Positions 27,041-35,633 of a stretch of DNA of 64,000 nt are shown piece by piece. The stretch is from CAVZTX01 sp963778375 (GTDB taxonomy: Bacteria; Chloroflexota; Ktedonobacteria; Ktedonobacterales; Ktedonobacteraceae). A program made the position numbers and the translations under genes. The notes under the pieces were generated by a model. That model saw nothing but the letters and a program-made list of their open reading frames with translations, was not told the origin of the DNA and made no database searches. The stretch is from NCBI GenBank assembly GCA_963778375.1, contig CAVZTX010000005.1, positions 139,521-203,520 of the forward strand, read 5' to 3'. Position 1 is the first letter of the stretch. The number at the start of each line of letters is the position of its first letter.

Positions 27041-28363
27041 TTACAGCATCAACATTTCCCTATGTGAACTCCCAAAATCACGTCCAGGATTAAACGTGCT
27101 AAGATCAATTACTGTATGATCAAAGGGAGCAGGGATGCGAACCTGACCATCCTCAACATTGCCAGTAAGTATTGCTTCAACCAAAAATGCGGTGATAGGG
27201 GCGTGCATCACACCATGTCCAGAAAATCCAACTGCATGAATCAGGTTCTGCTGATGCGTATCAAAACCGATAAGCGGATTGGCATCAGGGGTAACACCAT
27301 AGAAACCACTGGTTGTTGCCATCAAGCCACCTGAGTTGGCAAGGACTGGAGAAAACTCCTCTACCTGTGCGAGGATAGCATATCCATAATTATCGATCCC
27401 ATTATCATGGCGAAATTGGGGATCAACACGATCCTGATCTTCATCGCTAAAATTTGGCTCTGGCCTTGTCTCGTGCGCCCAGATAATCATTAAAAGGTCA
27501 TTGTCTGGCCGGGAGTGCGCACCACGATAGCTTCCCAGACCATAGATAGTCATAGGAAGTCGATGCCAGCTATCTGCATCCATCACAGGCTGTGAAGGTT
27601 TCAGAAAATAGAGATACCGTTTGGTTGGTGCAATAGGAATTGTCATGCCACCAATTCGAGGACTGACGCGAACTGCCCAGGCATTCGTTGCATTGATAAA
27701 CCAATCTGCCTCCACCGTTCCCTTATTCGTTACCAATGCTTTGATGCGATCAGCATACAACATGGCTCCGAGAACTTCCGTCTGTTGCTGTATCTCAACA
27801 CCAAGTTCTCGTGCACGTCGAAACCCCTCCGTGTAAATCATATGTGGATTGAGAAAGCCATCATTAGGGCACCACGTCGCTCCCACTAGATGCTCAGTTC
27901 TAAGATGAGGCCAGCGTTCCTGAACAATCTGCGGAGTCAGCACTTCAACCGGAAGTCCAACCCGTTGTTGCATGCTGGCTCTCGTTTGTGCCAGTTGCCA
28001 AATCTGAGCTACCTCTTGTTGTCTACGGGGTTGCCACGCCGGAATTGAATCGGGGGACTCAAAGAGGAATAAGTAGCCATTCTGCCGCATCACAGGTTCC
28101 TGGCGAACATCTGGAGGACTTTGCAAAATGTCATGAAAGTGGCTGTACCACCACTCGCTATATTGCATGCCAACCACGGTCTCTTCCGTACTGAACTGTG
28201 CTCGAATACCTGCCGCGGAACGGCTGGAAGAACCATTGCCCAATTGAGCCTTCTCTAGTACGGTTACACGGAAGCCGCGCTCTGCCAACCGCACGGCGAT
28301 AAGTGCGCTACTTGCACCACCACCAATGATAGCCACATGTCCAGTGGAAGAGGAAGTTGACAT
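27041..28363 (-). CDS. FAD-dependent oxidoreductase (DAO/DadA family)
   Basis: A 440-aa flavoenzyme. The N-terminal dinucleotide fold is 'VAIIGGGASSALIAVRLAERGFRVTVLEKAQLGNGSSSRSAAGI'. Mid-protein 'VEADWFINATNAWA' and C-terminal 'TSGFYGVTPDANPLIGFDTHQQNLIHAVGFSGHGVMHAP' are typical of the D-amino-acid/sarcosine/glycine oxidase group. The substrate is not inferable. Upstream on the same strand is the damaged O-methyltransferase gene with a 44-bp gap; a functional link is uncertain. Confidence 0.88.
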   Translation of the reverse strand: MSTSSSTGHVAIIGGGASSALIAVRLAERGFRVTVLEKAQLGNGSSSRSAAGIRAQFSTEETVVGMQYSEWWYSHFHDILQSPPDVRQEPVMRQNGYLFLFESPDSIPAWQPRRQQEVAQIWQLAQTRASMQQRVGLPVEVLTPQIVQERWPHLRTEHLVGATWCPNDGFLNPHMIYTEGFRRARELGVEIQQQTEVLGAMLYADRIKALVTNKGTVEADWFINATNAWAVRVSPRIGGMTIPIAPTKRYLYFLKPSQPVMDADSWHRLPMTIYGLGSYRGAHSRPDNDLLMIIWAHETRPEPNFSDEDQDRVDPQFRHDNGIDNYGYAILAQVEEFSPVLANSGGLMATTSGFYGVTPDANPLIGFDTHQQNLIHAVGFSGHGVMHAPITAFLVEAILTGNVEDGQVRIPAPFDHTVIDLSTFNPGRDFGSSHREMLML

Positions 28364-28407
28364 AACTCATTGTCCTTCTGAGATGAAAATGACGGTTCGA
28401 CTTAAGA

Positions 28408-29097
28408 TTACCCCTTGACTACGGCAATTGCAAAGCCGTCGGTATACTCATCATCCATAGCCAGCGCAAGCGATACCAGGTGCGGATCACTCGCAATCCG
28501 TCGATTGTATTCGACAATACCATCCGTATACGCGTCCTCTGGTTGAGCGAATCCTTTGCCACCTCGTATACAGTTGTCGGCGACAATGATGCTGCCTGGT
28601 CGCGTCAGGCGCAGCGCCCATTCAAGATACTGCGGATAGGGGGGCTTGTCCGCATCAATAAACACAAGATCAAAGGGAGCTTCCGACTCCAACTGAGGCA
28701 ACAAATCCAGCGCCTTGCCAACCCTCACTTCTGCTCGGTCACTCACACCTGCTTTATCAAAGGCCCTGCGCACAACCTCGGCGTGTTCAGGACTCACCTC
28801 CAGCGTGATCAAGCGACCGCCTGGGGCAAGTGCACGTGCCAGCCAGATCCCACTATAGCCAGCTAGGGAGCCAATTTCCAGAATCTTACGCGCATTACAC
28901 GCCGTTGCCAGCAGTTGCAGCAATTTGCCCTAAATCGGCGAGATTTGAATTTCCGGAAGCCCCGCCTCTTTTGCCGCGCTAAGTGCATAGCGCAGTCCTT
29001 CATCTTCAGGTGCAAACATATTGGTGATAGCTTCTTCAATGTCGTGACGTGTCTTTTCCTGCTCTCGTAAGGTTGTCAATTCGTTGTTGTCGGTCAT
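28408..29097 (-). pseudogene. Class I O-methyltransferase interrupted by an amber codon
   Basis: The full frame from the ATG at 29097 to 28408 is 230 codons with one in-frame TAG at 28930-28932. The protein reads 'EAGLPEIQISPI', stop, 'GKLLQLLATACNARKILEIGSLAGYSG', and relatives have SPxQGKLL, so CAG to TAG is the simplest change. The rest is intact: SAM-binding 'EIGSLAGYSG', metal/catalytic 'VFIDADK' and 'VADNCIRGGKG' of the caffeoyl-CoA/catechol OMT family. The start overlaps the upstream regulator's stop (ATGA), suggesting tight coupling. An internal TTG at 28923 could give a 171-aa protein lacking the N-terminal helices, probably inactive. Confidence 0.85.
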
Positions 29098-32000
29098 GTC
29101 GAAATTTTCCCTTTACTAGTCGCGAGTATCCATTCAACCCATCTCAGATCGATAGTAGCTTTGCAATTGGCAAACACCTCGCGAGCCTCCGAGAGATAAG
29201 TAAGCCCTCTTGAATACGCCTCGTTGCCGGGACCGCTTCGTTGCATGAGGGTAACTCCATACCCATGCAAGGAACGGGCATAATCCAGGCGCATTTCGTA
29301 CTCACGAAATACCGCAATGGCTTGCTCAAAATAACGATCTGCCAATTCGTAGTCTCCTTGTGCCGCAAGAATACGCCCGAGCAGTCGATGCGAACGTGCA
29401 AGCACACGCGTAAGCTCATGCTCGCCTGCTGCTTCTCGCGTCTGCAGCGCCTTTTGTCGTGCTGTCTCCACATCTCCTAGCATGAAATAGACGCTGGCCA
29501 GGACCAGTTGCCCTTCGGTCAACGCTTCAACTTCCAGGGCTTCGAGACTCAGCGCACGCTTTAAGGCTCTTTTAGCGCTTAAGAGGAATTGTTTGCATCT
29601 GGCATCTTGGAAAACATGGGCATCTCCAAAATCCTGAATTACATGCTCATTACTCTCCGTCAATTGTAATGTATAGGTCGAAATTGCCTGGGTGACACGC
29701 AAATCGCCCAGCGCAACCAGGGCAAAACCTGTGCAACGTGTGCTGTTTATCGCCCGTGCTGATGTCAAAGCGTTACGGATACATTCCAACGCGCCGCGCA
29801 AATTCCCCTGATCTTGTAGAGCAGTAGCCAGTGCCACATTGCACCAGCTCATATGCTCAGGATCATTAACATGCTCTGAAAGTTCAAGACTACGCTTGAA
29901 CCACTCTTCTGCTTCCAGTAGATCACCTGAGCGTGCTGCTACATCTCCCAGATTTCCGGTAACGAACGCCATGTTTGGGAGATCGCCCATCCGTTCCGCT
30001 AGTTCAAGAGAGCGTCGATAGTAGCCGCGTGCAATGCTGTTTTCTGCTTTGAATGAGTGTACCGCACCCAGGTTGCAACAGGTCTGAGCCATCGCCATAA
30101 CCAGGTCATGCTGCTCGAAAATAGTCAATGCAATCTCCAGGTGCTTGAGCGCTTCCGTAAACCGCCCGATACTGACTTCGGTCACACCCAGTATCTCGTG
30201 CGCCTGTCCGACTTCCAGTGGATCACCGAGAATTGATCGTGCGGTACGGGTTTCTAACGTGGGGTACGTTGATTTCTTTGCAAGAGCAATTCGCGGTTTG
30301 TCTCCCTTCACCCACTGTTCTTGCATGGCCAATTTGAGAACCTCCAGCGCCTCTTGTGCACAGCGATGCGCCTCCTCATAATTCCCTTCCAACCGGCAGA
30401 TATTTCCATATTGGAGGTGAAGGCACGCCCATGCTGCGCCAGAAGTCACTCCTGCTTCATACATAACCTGTTTACCATGAATATAGCATTGGCGAGCACG
30501 GGCATACTCACCGGTCGCAGCCCAGGCCCGTCCAATCTCGCGCCAGATCAACGCCTGAATTTGCGCCTCTTGCTGACGCCAGAATTGAAATTCCGCCTCA
30601 TCTTGAAATTCCGAGATCTCTGCTCGCTGCGAATTGCGCAGATCAAGCGCACGTTCATACAAATGCCGAACCTCTTCATAATTGCCCTCTACCTTGCTAC
30701 ATTCAGCAACGCACTCAAGTAAGCATGCCAAATGAAGTGGATCTACTCCCTCTTTTAACGACGAAGTAGATTTTCCCTCGGTCAGTGCGGAAATGGCCTG
30801 ACGGTAATAGTATTGTGCCTCTGAATAGGCAGAGAGTGAGTAGGCCCGATTCCCTGCGATTTCAGCATAATGCGCAATTTGACCCACATCGCCTCCACCC
30901 TTGCTCAGGTGATAGGTAATGGCAGTAGCAACTTCTGCCTCGCGTCCCAAATGCAAATGAAGCAGCGCATTAGCGGCACGTCGATGCAATTGCGCTCGCC
31001 TTGCCGCGGAGAGACGCTCATAGAGATGGCTGACGATCAGGGGATGCCAGAAGTGATAAGTGATATGCGTGCCCTTGCTTTCTTCCGTCAGCAGCCCGGC
31101 AGCTAAGGCCTCTTCGAGCAGGTCAAGTACAGCATCTTCATTGCTCTCTGAATCCGGCAGTGTTGTCCACGCTACCTCTACCTGTGACTGCAACCTTTGA
31201 AGTCTATTGGAAGAGCCTGTCATGTAGAGCAGTTGGTGAAACTCGAAGGAACCACCGAGCACGGCAGCCTTGCCGAGCAAGGCCTGGCAATCGCTACTCA
31301 GCCGACTCAGGCGGCGTTCAAGCACAGCCGCAATGCTTTCTGGTAAGGCGGGGACGCTGGAAATTCCGCCTGGAAGTGCAAACGTTTCCTCTTTCGGGTT
31401 GTCATGCGAGAACAGATTTCTAACAGGGAACACAACTTCTCCATTAGAGCCTGTCGATGTATGATCTGAAACTTCACTTACTCGCGCAAGTTCTTCGGCA
31501 AAGAAGGGATTGCCTCCAGCCTGCGTTTGAATGCTTTGTACAACATCCTGAGGAAGATGCGCTACAAGCGAGCCAATTTGGGATTGCGTCAATGGCTGTA
31601 TTGGCAGCAAGACAATCGCTTGTTCTCTTTTCAGATCATTGATCAGTCCACGAAAATTGGATGTGGGAGCAAGTTCCGCATCCCGGCACGTACCAACCAG
31701 CAAGACACGCTCATCTTCAAGATGACGTGCCAGGTAAGCAAGCAGTTCGAGACTACTATCATCCGTCCAATGCAGATCATCCAGCACGATAAGTATGGGA
31801 GCCGTTCTGCTCAAAGCACTCAGGAACCCTAAGGTAGCTTCCCATAAATGAAGTCTAGAATCTGTAATCCCAGTATTGCTTTGCCGTAGTCTATCTGATA
31901 AAGAGGCTGCGTCTCGCTCGTTTGCTGCTAGCTCTGGTAGCAACACACTAAGTCTTTTTAGTATGTTATTCGTAGGGCGCAAACTTACAGAGGTTTGAAT

Positions 32001-33575
32001 GGTTTCATACCCGTTAGATGTATTCAATTCTGACCCCAGGACTGACATCAGAAATTCTGATGGTGCACGCTGAAGCAGCGTTCGTAGTACCTGGGTCCAG
32101 GACCGGTACGGAATTGTTCCTTCCTGTTCATAAGCCCGATTCCACGCGACGAACCAACCGCATCTATCGGCTTCCTGGCTCAATTCTTCGCCCAACCGTG
32201 TCTTGCCAATACCTGCTTCGCCCATCAGCAGCAAGAAATGGCAACTTTTGTCCCTGTCAGTCGAGTCAGCTTTGCTATTCAAGCTATCCGGGAGGCGTAT
32301 AGCTTCTCTTGCACTATCTGTACCATTGTCAGGTGTCATCTGCTCGATCATTGACAAAAGTCGGTGCATGACATCAAGTTCTTTATGGCGTCCAATCAGT
32401 GGACTCTGGTTGTGACGGCCTAACTGCCTAGCGCTTTCAGGTGATGTTAGCAGCGGAGAAAAGATATCATTCGAGGTAAGAAGATCTTGCTTTACCGAGA
32501 TATCGTGCCGAGCTTGCTGTAGTGTCCGTGTGTTTGGGGTGTTATGCAAAGCCGACGCATGTGCTGGTATATGACCCTGCTTTAGAGCTTCATACAGTTC
32601 GCGTGTCTCAGGGAGAGGATCAGCATCATAGTCTCTATGCAGCAGGAGCGTAAGCTGCTGGTAGATGCGCAGAGCTTCCCCTCTCCGGTCAAGCTGGGTG
32701 AGGAGAACCATCAATCGTCTCACAGCAGTTTCGTGAGTAGGATCGGTTACTAGCAGGCGATCAAGCGGCTCTATCGCACTGGTGATCGCACCTCGCGCCG
32801 CTCTCAAATCAGCTAGGTCAAGTAGCAATCCCATCCAGGCACGACGCAGAGCTTCCCGGCGAGGAGCTGCCCATTCTGAATACAGCTCTTCAAGCAGATA
32901 GTCACCATCATAGAGTAGCGCCGCTTCCTCAAGTATCCGCTCGACCGCTTCTGGATCGGAGAGCGTATTTGCTCTGTTCAATAAACCTTCAAATGCTTCG
33001 GCATCGACCCAGATTTGTGATGCATCCGCCAGTTTAAGCACATCCCCCTCCAGCCGCAGCATGTGAGATGAGGCTGGTCGAGCAATTCCCGGCTCAAGTA
33101 TCTGGCGTAATTCGTGCACTGCTCCATTCAAGCGATTGGCCGCGGTCTCGATATTCAGGTTAGGCCAGAGCGCCTCCATTGCCTGTTCTCTTCCCAATCG
33201 TCGCCCTGGATTGCTCAGAAGACAACCAAGTAATGCCCGTGCCCGGCGACGATGCCATGTCGGGTTATCTACTGGCTGCCACTCCTCCCCACTTCTGTAT
33301 TCTATGCGAAATTGACCAAGCAAATAGACGCGTAGAATCGCTTCCCCTTCCCTCGTTTGTCTATCGCCAACCGCAATACCTACACCTGCATTCAATGGCT
33401 TAGAAGCTTCCTTCTCTACAGGCGCGTCTATGCCAATATATTTGCTAACGGTACGCCCGTTCTCGCTCCAATACGCGTACCAGTACGGCCCATGTCCGGC
33501 TCCTTCCCTGCATTTGCGACAACGCTGCTTCCCACAGCGTGTAAACTGTTGGCGATACGTAACTTTACTGTTCAT
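29094..33575 (-). CDS. Large BTAD (SARP-type) regulator with AAA ATPase and TPR array
   Basis: A 1493-aa cytoplasmic regulator. N-terminal residues about 1-46 carry 'CGKQRCRKCREGAGHGPYWYAYW', a Cys-rich DUF6788-like segment. Next an OmpR/SARP-type winged helix ('LRVYLLGQFRIEYRS..RRRARALLGCLLSNPGRRLGREQAMEALWP', about 82-175) and a BTAD helical domain to about 345. The STAND-like ATPase has Walker A 'GEAGIGKTRLGEE' and Walker B 'ILIVLDDLHWTDDSSLELLAY'. About 600 C-terminal residues are tetratricopeptide repeats ('LGVTEVSIGRFTEALKHLEIALTIF', 'CNLGAVHSFKAENSIARGYYRRSLELAE'). The nearest target is the coupled O-methyltransferase. Domain order is MalT/AfsR-like, with DNA binding N-terminal. Confidence 0.9.
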   Translation of the reverse strand: MNSKVTYRQQFTRCGKQRCRKCREGAGHGPYWYAYWSENGRTVSKYIGIDAPVEKEASKPLNAGVGIAVGDRQTREGEAILRVYLLGQFRIEYRSGEEWQPVDNPTWHRRRARALLGCLLSNPGRRLGREQAMEALWPNLNIETAANRLNGAVHELRQILEPGIARPASSHMLRLEGDVLKLADASQIWVDAEAFEGLLNRANTLSDPEAVERILEEAALLYDGDYLLEELYSEWAAPRREALRRAWMGLLLDLADLRAARGAITSAIEPLDRLLVTDPTHETAVRRLMVLLTQLDRRGEALRIYQQLTLLLHRDYDADPLPETRELYEALKQGHIPAHASALHNTPNTRTLQQARHDISVKQDLLTSNDIFSPLLTSPESARQLGRHNQSPLIGRHKELDVMHRLLSMIEQMTPDNGTDSAREAIRLPDSLNSKADSTDRDKSCHFLLLMGEAGIGKTRLGEELSQEADRCGWFVAWNRAYEQEGTIPYRSWTQVLRTLLQRAPSEFLMSVLGSELNTSNGYETIQTSVSLRPTNNILKRLSVLLPELAANERDAASLSDRLRQSNTGITDSRLHLWEATLGFLSALSRTAPILIVLDDLHWTDDSSLELLAYLARHLEDERVLLVGTCRDAELAPTSNFRGLINDLKREQAIVLLPIQPLTQSQIGSLVAHLPQDVVQSIQTQAGGNPFFAEELARVSEVSDHTSTGSNGEVVFPVRNLFSHDNPKEETFALPGGISSVPALPESIAAVLERRLSRLSSDCQALLGKAAVLGGSFEFHQLLYMTGSSNRLQRLQSQVEVAWTTLPDSESNEDAVLDLLEEALAAGLLTEESKGTHITYHFWHPLIVSHLYERLSAARRAQLHRRAANALLHLHLGREAEVATAITYHLSKGGGDVGQIAHYAEIAGNRAYSLSAYSEAQYYYRQAISALTEGKSTSSLKEGVDPLHLACLLECVAECSKVEGNYEEVRHLYERALDLRNSQRAEISEFQDEAEFQFWRQQEAQIQALIWREIGRAWAATGEYARARQCYIHGKQVMYEAGVTSGAAWACLHLQYGNICRLEGNYEEAHRCAQEALEVLKLAMQEQWVKGDKPRIALAKKSTYPTLETRTARSILGDPLEVGQAHEILGVTEVSIGRFTEALKHLEIALTIFEQHDLVMAMAQTCCNLGAVHSFKAENSIARGYYRRSLELAERMGDLPNMAFVTGNLGDVAARSGDLLEAEEWFKRSLELSEHVNDPEHMSWCNVALATALQDQGNLRGALECIRNALTSARAINSTRCTGFALVALGDLRVTQAISTYTLQLTESNEHVIQDFGDAHVFQDARCKQFLLSAKRALKRALSLEALEVEALTEGQLVLASVYFMLGDVETARQKALQTREAAGEHELTRVLARSHRLLGRILAAQGDYELADRYFEQAIAVFREYEMRLDYARSLHGYGVTLMQRSGPGNEAYSRGLTYLSEAREVFANCKATIDLRWVEWILATSKGKIST

Positions 33576-33725
33576 ATCATTCCCTCTCCCCCAGAGAAGG
33601 TTATTGATGAAGCTTCAAGGAGACTCTCTATCAATGTAAAGTCTTACAGAAGACATGACTATTATAACCTAAGTCAGGTTATCTAAACAATTGGGGGAAC
33701 GTTGGAGGATACTCTTTTTAGCTAT

Positions 33726-34544
33726 TTACACGCTTAATTCAGCAGCTTGTCTTGCTCTCGCACGTACAATTGGGTCAGCGTCGCTTTCTAAGCGGCATAA
33801 CGCTTCCTGCGCACGTCTATTATTCATATGTGCCAGCACCGTACTGATCTTTCGTCGTCGTTCGGGATCAGTATGATCTGCCCACTCAAGCGCTACCGGC
33901 AGCAGGTACGCTACAATCTCTGCATCATCCAACCTCGGTAATTCAGCAAAAATGCTGATGAGCATATCTTGAACATCAGCATCTGGATGACTGAGTAGAG
34001 GTGCGAGTGGATAAAATATATCATTGCAAGGAAAAGATTCTCGGGTAAATGCCGGATGGGGGTGACGGAAAGGCCAGAAGCAATCAAACAGGATTTTGAG
34101 GTAAGCAAGCAGTTCTTGCGTATCTTTTTTATTATCCGCACTGTGTAGCGCATTTATCGTTGTAACAATTGTCACAAAAATATCTTGTGGCTCGGTAACC
34201 ATTCCAGCCTGCGTCAATGTACGCAACCACCTCGCTGCCTCTAATCGCACTGAAGGAATCGGTGAACGTAGAACCGAGAGAGTCAGGGCATCAAGTAATC
34301 TTTTCCGCTGCAATACTTGTTTTTGATAGGAAAGTTTCCAAAGACGTGTTTGTACAATATTGACAGCTTTTGAAAGTTGCTGAGGGCTAGTTGTATCCTC
34401 AATTTGTATCAGAAGCTCGGAAATTGAAAGTAAGTGCAGGTTGGTAATGGGATGCAGTAAGCTGTTAATGCTACTTTGCAGGAGGGTAAGAAAGCGGCTA
34501 GAATAATTTGACAGCGTTGTCTGAATAGAACGAAGCTGGCTCAC
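33726..34544 (-). CDS. HEAT-repeat protein, unknown function
   Basis: A 272-aa all-helical protein. The C-terminal two thirds consist of HEAT-like units ('SVLRSPIPSVRLEAARWLRTLTQAG', 'LLSHPDADVQDMLISIFAELPRLDDAEI', 'ALCRLESDADPIVRARARQAAEL'). A GTG start at 34544 is supported by AGGAGG ten bases upstream; no ATG is available. It lies 150 bp upstream of the 1493-aa regulator, on the same strand. HEAT arrays bind protein partners; the partner is unknown, though the neighbouring TPR regulator is an obvious candidate. Confidence 0.7.
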   Translation of the reverse strand: MSQLRSIQTTLSNYSSRFLTLLQSSINSLLHPITNLHLLSISELLIQIEDTTSPQQLSKAVNIVQTRLWKLSYQKQVLQRKRLLDALTLSVLRSPIPSVRLEAARWLRTLTQAGMVTEPQDIFVTIVTTINALHSADNKKDTQELLAYLKILFDCFWPFRHPHPAFTRESFPCNDIFYPLAPLLSHPDADVQDMLISIFAELPRLDDAEIVAYLLPVALEWADHTDPERRRKISTVLAHMNNRRAQEALCRLESDADPIVRARARQAAELSV

Positions 34545-34669
34545 GAGTATAGACCTCCTACAAGGTGACGCACTCCGAAAACAACCTTCCGTTCAAGATT
34601 TGTAACAATTGTTACTACTATTGTATATGAGAAAAAAGCTTTTGTCAAGAAAAGAACTTGTCTCTTTCC

Positions 34670-35473
34670 TTATCGACTTTTTCTACCCTTAAGCAAGATA
34701 AAATCGTTGGTGAAGCTATCCAATTGCCCATCTGGGCGCTGCACAACCTCAAAATAGCTGCGAATACGAGCGTCACTCTCTAATATAAACCGCGCCAGCC
34801 GCGCTTTTTCGTCGGCAGTCATTCCAGACCGAGCCGTCCAATCATCGTAGTGGTGAGTTTTACGGAAGTACTCGATGTGCTCAATAGTCAGTCCTGCCTG
34901 CGTAAAGAATGCTTGCCATTCCTCAGTATTACATGATCGACCATGCGAAGGATCGCGCCACTTTTCGACCGTATTATCAAACACATCGAGTTCGCGATGG
35001 CTCGACGACATACAATCGATCAGCAGAAAAAGTCCGCCCGATTTCAGCACCCGTGCCACTTCTTTAACAAACTGCCCTATATTGGGAAAATGATGCGGAG
35101 CAATCCGACAGGTAACACGATCAAAGCTCTCCGCCGGAAACGGCAGTTGTTCCGCATCCGCCACTTGAAACTGTGCATTCGTAACACCCTGTGACAGCAA
35201 GTATTCTCGCGCCTTTTCCAGCATACGCGGTGTCAAATCCGTCACCGTCACCTGTGCCACATACGGTGCAATCGCCAGCGCCGTATGTCCCCCTCCTGTA
35301 GCAACATCAAGTGCCTGCAACCCTGAACTCCACTCACCCAATGCAATCAACCGCTGTAAATCATCTCCCATCCGATGTGAAAAGCTCGCAACATACCCCT
35401 CCGCCGTCCGTGAGAAATAATCCTGTACCTGTGCCTTCTTGTCATTGTCGCTCTGGTGGGGTGTTTGTGTCAT
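34670..35473 (-). CDS. SAM-dependent methyltransferase (UbiE/class I)
   Basis: A 267-aa class I methyltransferase. Motif I is 'ALDVATGGGHTALAIA' (54-69), followed by 'VTVTDLTPRMLEKAREYL', 'QVADAEQLPFPAESFDRVTCRIAPHHF' and 'VKEVARVLKSGGLFLLID', typical of UbiE/Coq5-like and small-molecule methyltransferases. The C-terminal 100 residues are lineage-variable and set substrate choice. Acceptor unknown. Divergent from recD2 across 160 bp. Confidence 0.85.
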   Translation of the reverse strand: MTQTPHQSDNDKKAQVQDYFSRTAEGYVASFSHRMGDDLQRLIALGEWSSGLQALDVATGGGHTALAIAPYVAQVTVTDLTPRMLEKAREYLLSQGVTNAQFQVADAEQLPFPAESFDRVTCRIAPHHFPNIGQFVKEVARVLKSGGLFLLIDCMSSSHRELDVFDNTVEKWRDPSHGRSCNTEEWQAFFTQAGLTIEHIEYFRKTHHYDDWTARSGMTADEKARLARFILESDARIRSYFEVVQRPDGQLDSFTNDFILLKGRKSR

Positions 35474-35633
35474 TCAAGGTATTCCCTTCTAATCCCATTA
35501 TCGAAAGGTCTTTATGCTTATATTATAGAACACGATTGAAGTTAAATCTCGACTCCTCTCCCAACTCTGTGCTAAGATACCAATTGTCGTTTCCCGTTTC
35601 CAACCAATCACCAGATAAACGGAATAACTCAGT

